A stretch of 8,000 nt of DNA from Bacillota bacterium. Its GTDB lineage: Bacteria > Bacillota > Bacilli > Bacillales > Cytobacillaceae. The stretch covers positions 1 to 8,000 of the forward strand of contig JAEWDX010000122.1 of NCBI GenBank assembly GCA_023389895.1, in the 5' to 3' direction. A model generated the notes under the pieces. That model saw only the letters and a program-made list of their open reading frames with translations, made no database searches and had not been told where the DNA came from. Of this stretch, positions 7,012 to 8,000 are shown in pieces; position 1 is the stretch's first letter; each line of letters begins with the position of its first letter. The position numbers were made by a program, and so were the translations under genes.

Positions 7012-7393
7012 TTTCTCCACCCCCTCCGGCCGTTTTCTCTACTTTTTTTATCAATAACACGAGATCGTCAACTGACATTCCTAAATAAAGTGCTTCTGAA
7101 ACAAGCTTCACAAGCTTGCTCTTTACTTCCTCAAGCTTCTTTGCATTCTGCTCGGAACTTACTTGATTAATAAAGCTACCTCTTCCCTGAATCGAATAAA
7201 TATAACCTTGATTCTCAAGCTCTCGGTATGCCTTTTGTATTGTATTCGGATTGATCATTAACTGCAGCGCTAATGTTCGTACAGAGGGTAGCTGTTCATC
7301 TTTCTTTAATATTTCTGCCATGATCAGCTCTTTAATCCGCTCTACTAATTGTTCATAAATCGGCTTTCGGCTCCTTACATCCAGCTCAAACAT
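7004..7393 (-). CDS. GntR-family transcriptional regulator, YtrA subfamily
   Basis: A small DNA-binding repressor of 129 residues. The winged helix-turn-helix occupies about 10-76: PIYEQLVERIKELI, then LPSVRTLALQLMINPNTIQ (recognition helix) and the wing GYIYSIQGRGSFI. Only about 50 residues follow, a helical tail for dimer formation, with no ligand-binding domain, which is the mark of the YtrA subfamily. Such regulators usually repress their own operon with a downstream ABC transporter, and here the ATPase and permease follow in overlapping frames. The frame extends to a TTG at 7408, but that codon lies in the ribosome binding site. The ATG at 7393, five bases after GGAGGAGG, is clearly the start. 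The 49-bp palindrome just upstream is its likely operator. The inducing signal is unknown. In B. subtilis the related ytr operon responds to cell-wall-active peptides. Confidence 0.93.
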   Translation of the reverse strand: MFELDVRSRKPIYEQLVERIKELIMAEILKKDEQLPSVRTLALQLMINPNTIQKAYRELENQGYIYSIQGRGSFINQVSSEQNAKKLEEVKSKLVKLVSEALYLGMSVDDLVLLIKKVEKTAGGGGEND

Positions 7394-7398
7394 ACTAG

Positions 7399-7406
7399 CC
7401 TCCTCC
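7399..7406 (-). promoter_or_regulatory. Ribosome binding site deciding the GntR start
   Basis: GGAGGAGG on the minus strand, five bases before the ATG at 7393. The TTG at 7408 overlaps this site and so cannot be the working start. Its first base is also the last base of the operator's proximal arm. Confidence 0.85.
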
Positions 7407-7454
7407 AAACTGTATATAGTGTACTACGAAATATAGTACAGTTAATACAGTTTG
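7406..7454. promoter_or_regulatory. Concentric double inverted repeat, likely operator for the GntR repressor
   Basis: Two perfect inverted repeats share one centre at 7430. The inner pair is TGTACTA (7420-7426) and TAGTACA (7434-7440) with a 7-base spacer. The outer pair is CAAACTGTAT (7406-7415) and ATACAGTTTG (7445-7454). The four bases between inner and outer arms on each side are mostly unpaired. GT..AC-type palindromes are usual for GntR-family sites. The repeat runs from the candidate -10 to the ribosome binding site, so bound repressor would cover the transcript start. In RNA the outer arm would also hide the start of the ribosome binding site. The repeats are seen directly and the regulator is inferred from position. 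Confidence 0.8.
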
Positions 7455-7483
7455 ATTATATTATATAATTTTAAAAATGGGAA
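7455..7483 (-). promoter_or_regulatory. Candidate promoter of the GntR-ABC operon
   Basis: On the minus strand TTCCCA (7483-7478, four of six) stands 17 bp from a perfect TATAAT (7460-7455). Transcription would start near 7448, inside the operator. A second TATAAT overlaps it at 7465-7460 without a good -35. Confidence 0.45.
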
Positions 7484-7560
7484 GTAGTTTCAGAAAGATG
7501 GCAAAAGAATAGGAACGATCATCTAAACAATAAAAAAAGGCAGTCCAATAGTTTCATTCC

Positions 7561-7612
7561 AAAAACTAAAAACCCCAAAGAATGCTGTGAAATCAACATT
7601 CTTTGGGGTTTT
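7561..7612 (-). terminator. Strong terminator after the molybdopterin oxidoreductase gene
   Basis: A perfect 16-bp stem: on the plus strand 7569-7584 (AAAACCCCAAAGAATG) pairs with 7597-7612, around a 12-base loop. On the minus strand it is followed by TTTTTAG and a further TTTTT (7565-7561), a good U tract. It lies about 40 bases after the gene's stop. The rest of 7484-7568 is A+T-rich and holds nothing further that I can support. Confidence 0.9.
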
Positions 7613-7651
7613 ATTTTGGCAAAATTTATTCTTAATGGACTTATAAAAATT

Positions 7652-8000
7652 TCAACTTGCTGAATGTAATGCTTTAATATTAACCGCACAAGCTTTAAAT
7701 TCAGCCGTTCCTGAAATCGGGTCAAATTCATTAATCGTTAAAACATTTGTCGGGACATCGCTAAAATGGAAGCTCATAAAAACTAGACCTGGAGCAACTT
7801 GCTCCGTTACTTTTGCTTTAACAGTTAAGCTCCCCCTCCTTGAGCTTACTTCAACTAAATCACCTGTTTCAATCCCTAATATTTCAGCATCGACTGGGTG
7901 AATATCGGCCGTTTCTTCGGTTTGCTTAATTTTCACACCGTCGGCATAATATTTCGTTTGCGTATGTGTATTGTATGATTCATAACGCCTTCCTGTTGTT
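7652..8000 (-). CDS. fdhF: Molybdopterin oxidoreductase C-terminus, probably formate dehydrogenase alpha subunit (partial)
   Basis: The frame is open from the window edge to TGA at 7654-7652, giving the last 115 or so residues of a larger protein. The stretch starting TTGRRYESYNTHTQTKYYADG, followed by ADIHPVDAEILGIETGDLVEVSSRRG and later FHFSDVPTNVLTINEFDPISGTAEFKACAVNI, is the molydopterin-dinucleotide-binding domain at the C-terminus of the DMSO reductase superfamily. The Asp-Pro-Ile-Ser-Gly and Glu-Phe-Lys-Ala-Cys ending is what I expect of Bacillus formate dehydrogenase alpha subunits of the YjgC/YrhE type, which oxidise formate to carbon dioxide using a molybdenum or tungsten cofactor and iron-sulfur clusters. 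The catalytic and cluster-binding parts lie outside the window, so nitrate reductase or another relative is not excluded. A GTG at 7936 inside the frame is not a real start, since the homologous sequence continues upstream of it. A terminator follows, so it ends its operon. Confidence 0.82.
   Translation of the reverse strand, partial: TTGRRYESYNTHTQTKYYADGVKIKQTEETADIHPVDAEILGIETGDLVEVSSRRGSLTVKAKVTEQVAPGLVFMSFHFSDVPTNVLTINEFDPISGTAEFKACAVNIKALHSAS

Noticed and set aside
7535..7563. Second possible terminator (GGACTGCC followed by seven T on the minus strand)
   Set aside because: The T run is clear, but no complementary arm for a stem lies upstream.
7519..7731. Minus-strand open frame of 70 codons
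   Set aside because: It runs through the terminator hairpin and overlaps the formate dehydrogenase end in another frame; the conserved protein is in the other frame.

Overview
The window is A+T-rich DNA with the gene style of a Bacillaceae-type Firmicute: strong GGAGG-class ribosome binding sites, some TTG/GTG starts, short intergenic gaps closed by intrinsic terminators, and Bacillus-type families (YtrA-like GntR regulator with an ABC transporter, PssA, an ECF sigma factor, a Bacillus-type formate dehydrogenase alpha subunit). All supported genes lie on the minus strand, so transcription runs from 8000 towards 1. I see no tRNA, rRNA, CRISPR array, transposase or prophage gene. The genus cannot be fixed from this sequence.

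In transcription order: (a) 8000-7652 is the C-terminal end of a molybdopterin oxidoreductase, probably the formate dehydrogenase alpha subunit, closed by a long perfect terminator hairpin (7569-7612). (b) 7393-4182 is a tight three-gene operon: a small YtrA-type GntR repressor, an ABC ATPase whose start overlaps the repressor's stop, and a nine-helix ABC permease with a large domain probably outside the cell, whose start overlaps the ATPase gene. Before it lies a 49-bp operator made of two inverted repeats sharing one centre (7430), placed between a candidate promoter and the repressor's ribosome binding site. (c) 4089-3568 is an ECF sigma factor, 92 bp after the permease with no visible terminator between them and no anti-sigma gene beside it. 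It is closed by a terminator at 3487-3514. (d) 3342-2647 is pssA (phosphatidylserine synthase), apparently monocistronic and closed by a terminator at 2609-2647. (e) 2377-170 is a cytoplasmic PAS-PAS-GGDEF-EAL cyclic-di-GMP enzyme with an apparently intact phosphodiesterase site. Its upstream region carries two Spo0A-box-like heptamers exactly 20 bp apart, next to a TATAAT. (f) 92-1 is the N-terminal membrane anchor of a further gene, probably a chemoreceptor or other membrane sensor, with a candidate promoter that overlaps the terminator of the preceding gene.

The set reads as ordinary chromosome with an envelope and signalling flavour: a self-repressed ABC exporter of the type linked to cell-envelope stress, a sigma factor of the class that often controls envelope genes, phospholipid synthesis, and c-di-GMP turnover beside a probable sensor. 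The most notable points are the concentric operator, the ABC/sigma arrangement, and possible Spo0A control of the c-di-GMP enzyme. Nothing here is clearly a wholly new system. In four genes, upstream TTG/GTG/ATG codons make the open frame longer than the likely protein or leave the start ambiguous; preferred starts are argued from ribosome binding site spacing.
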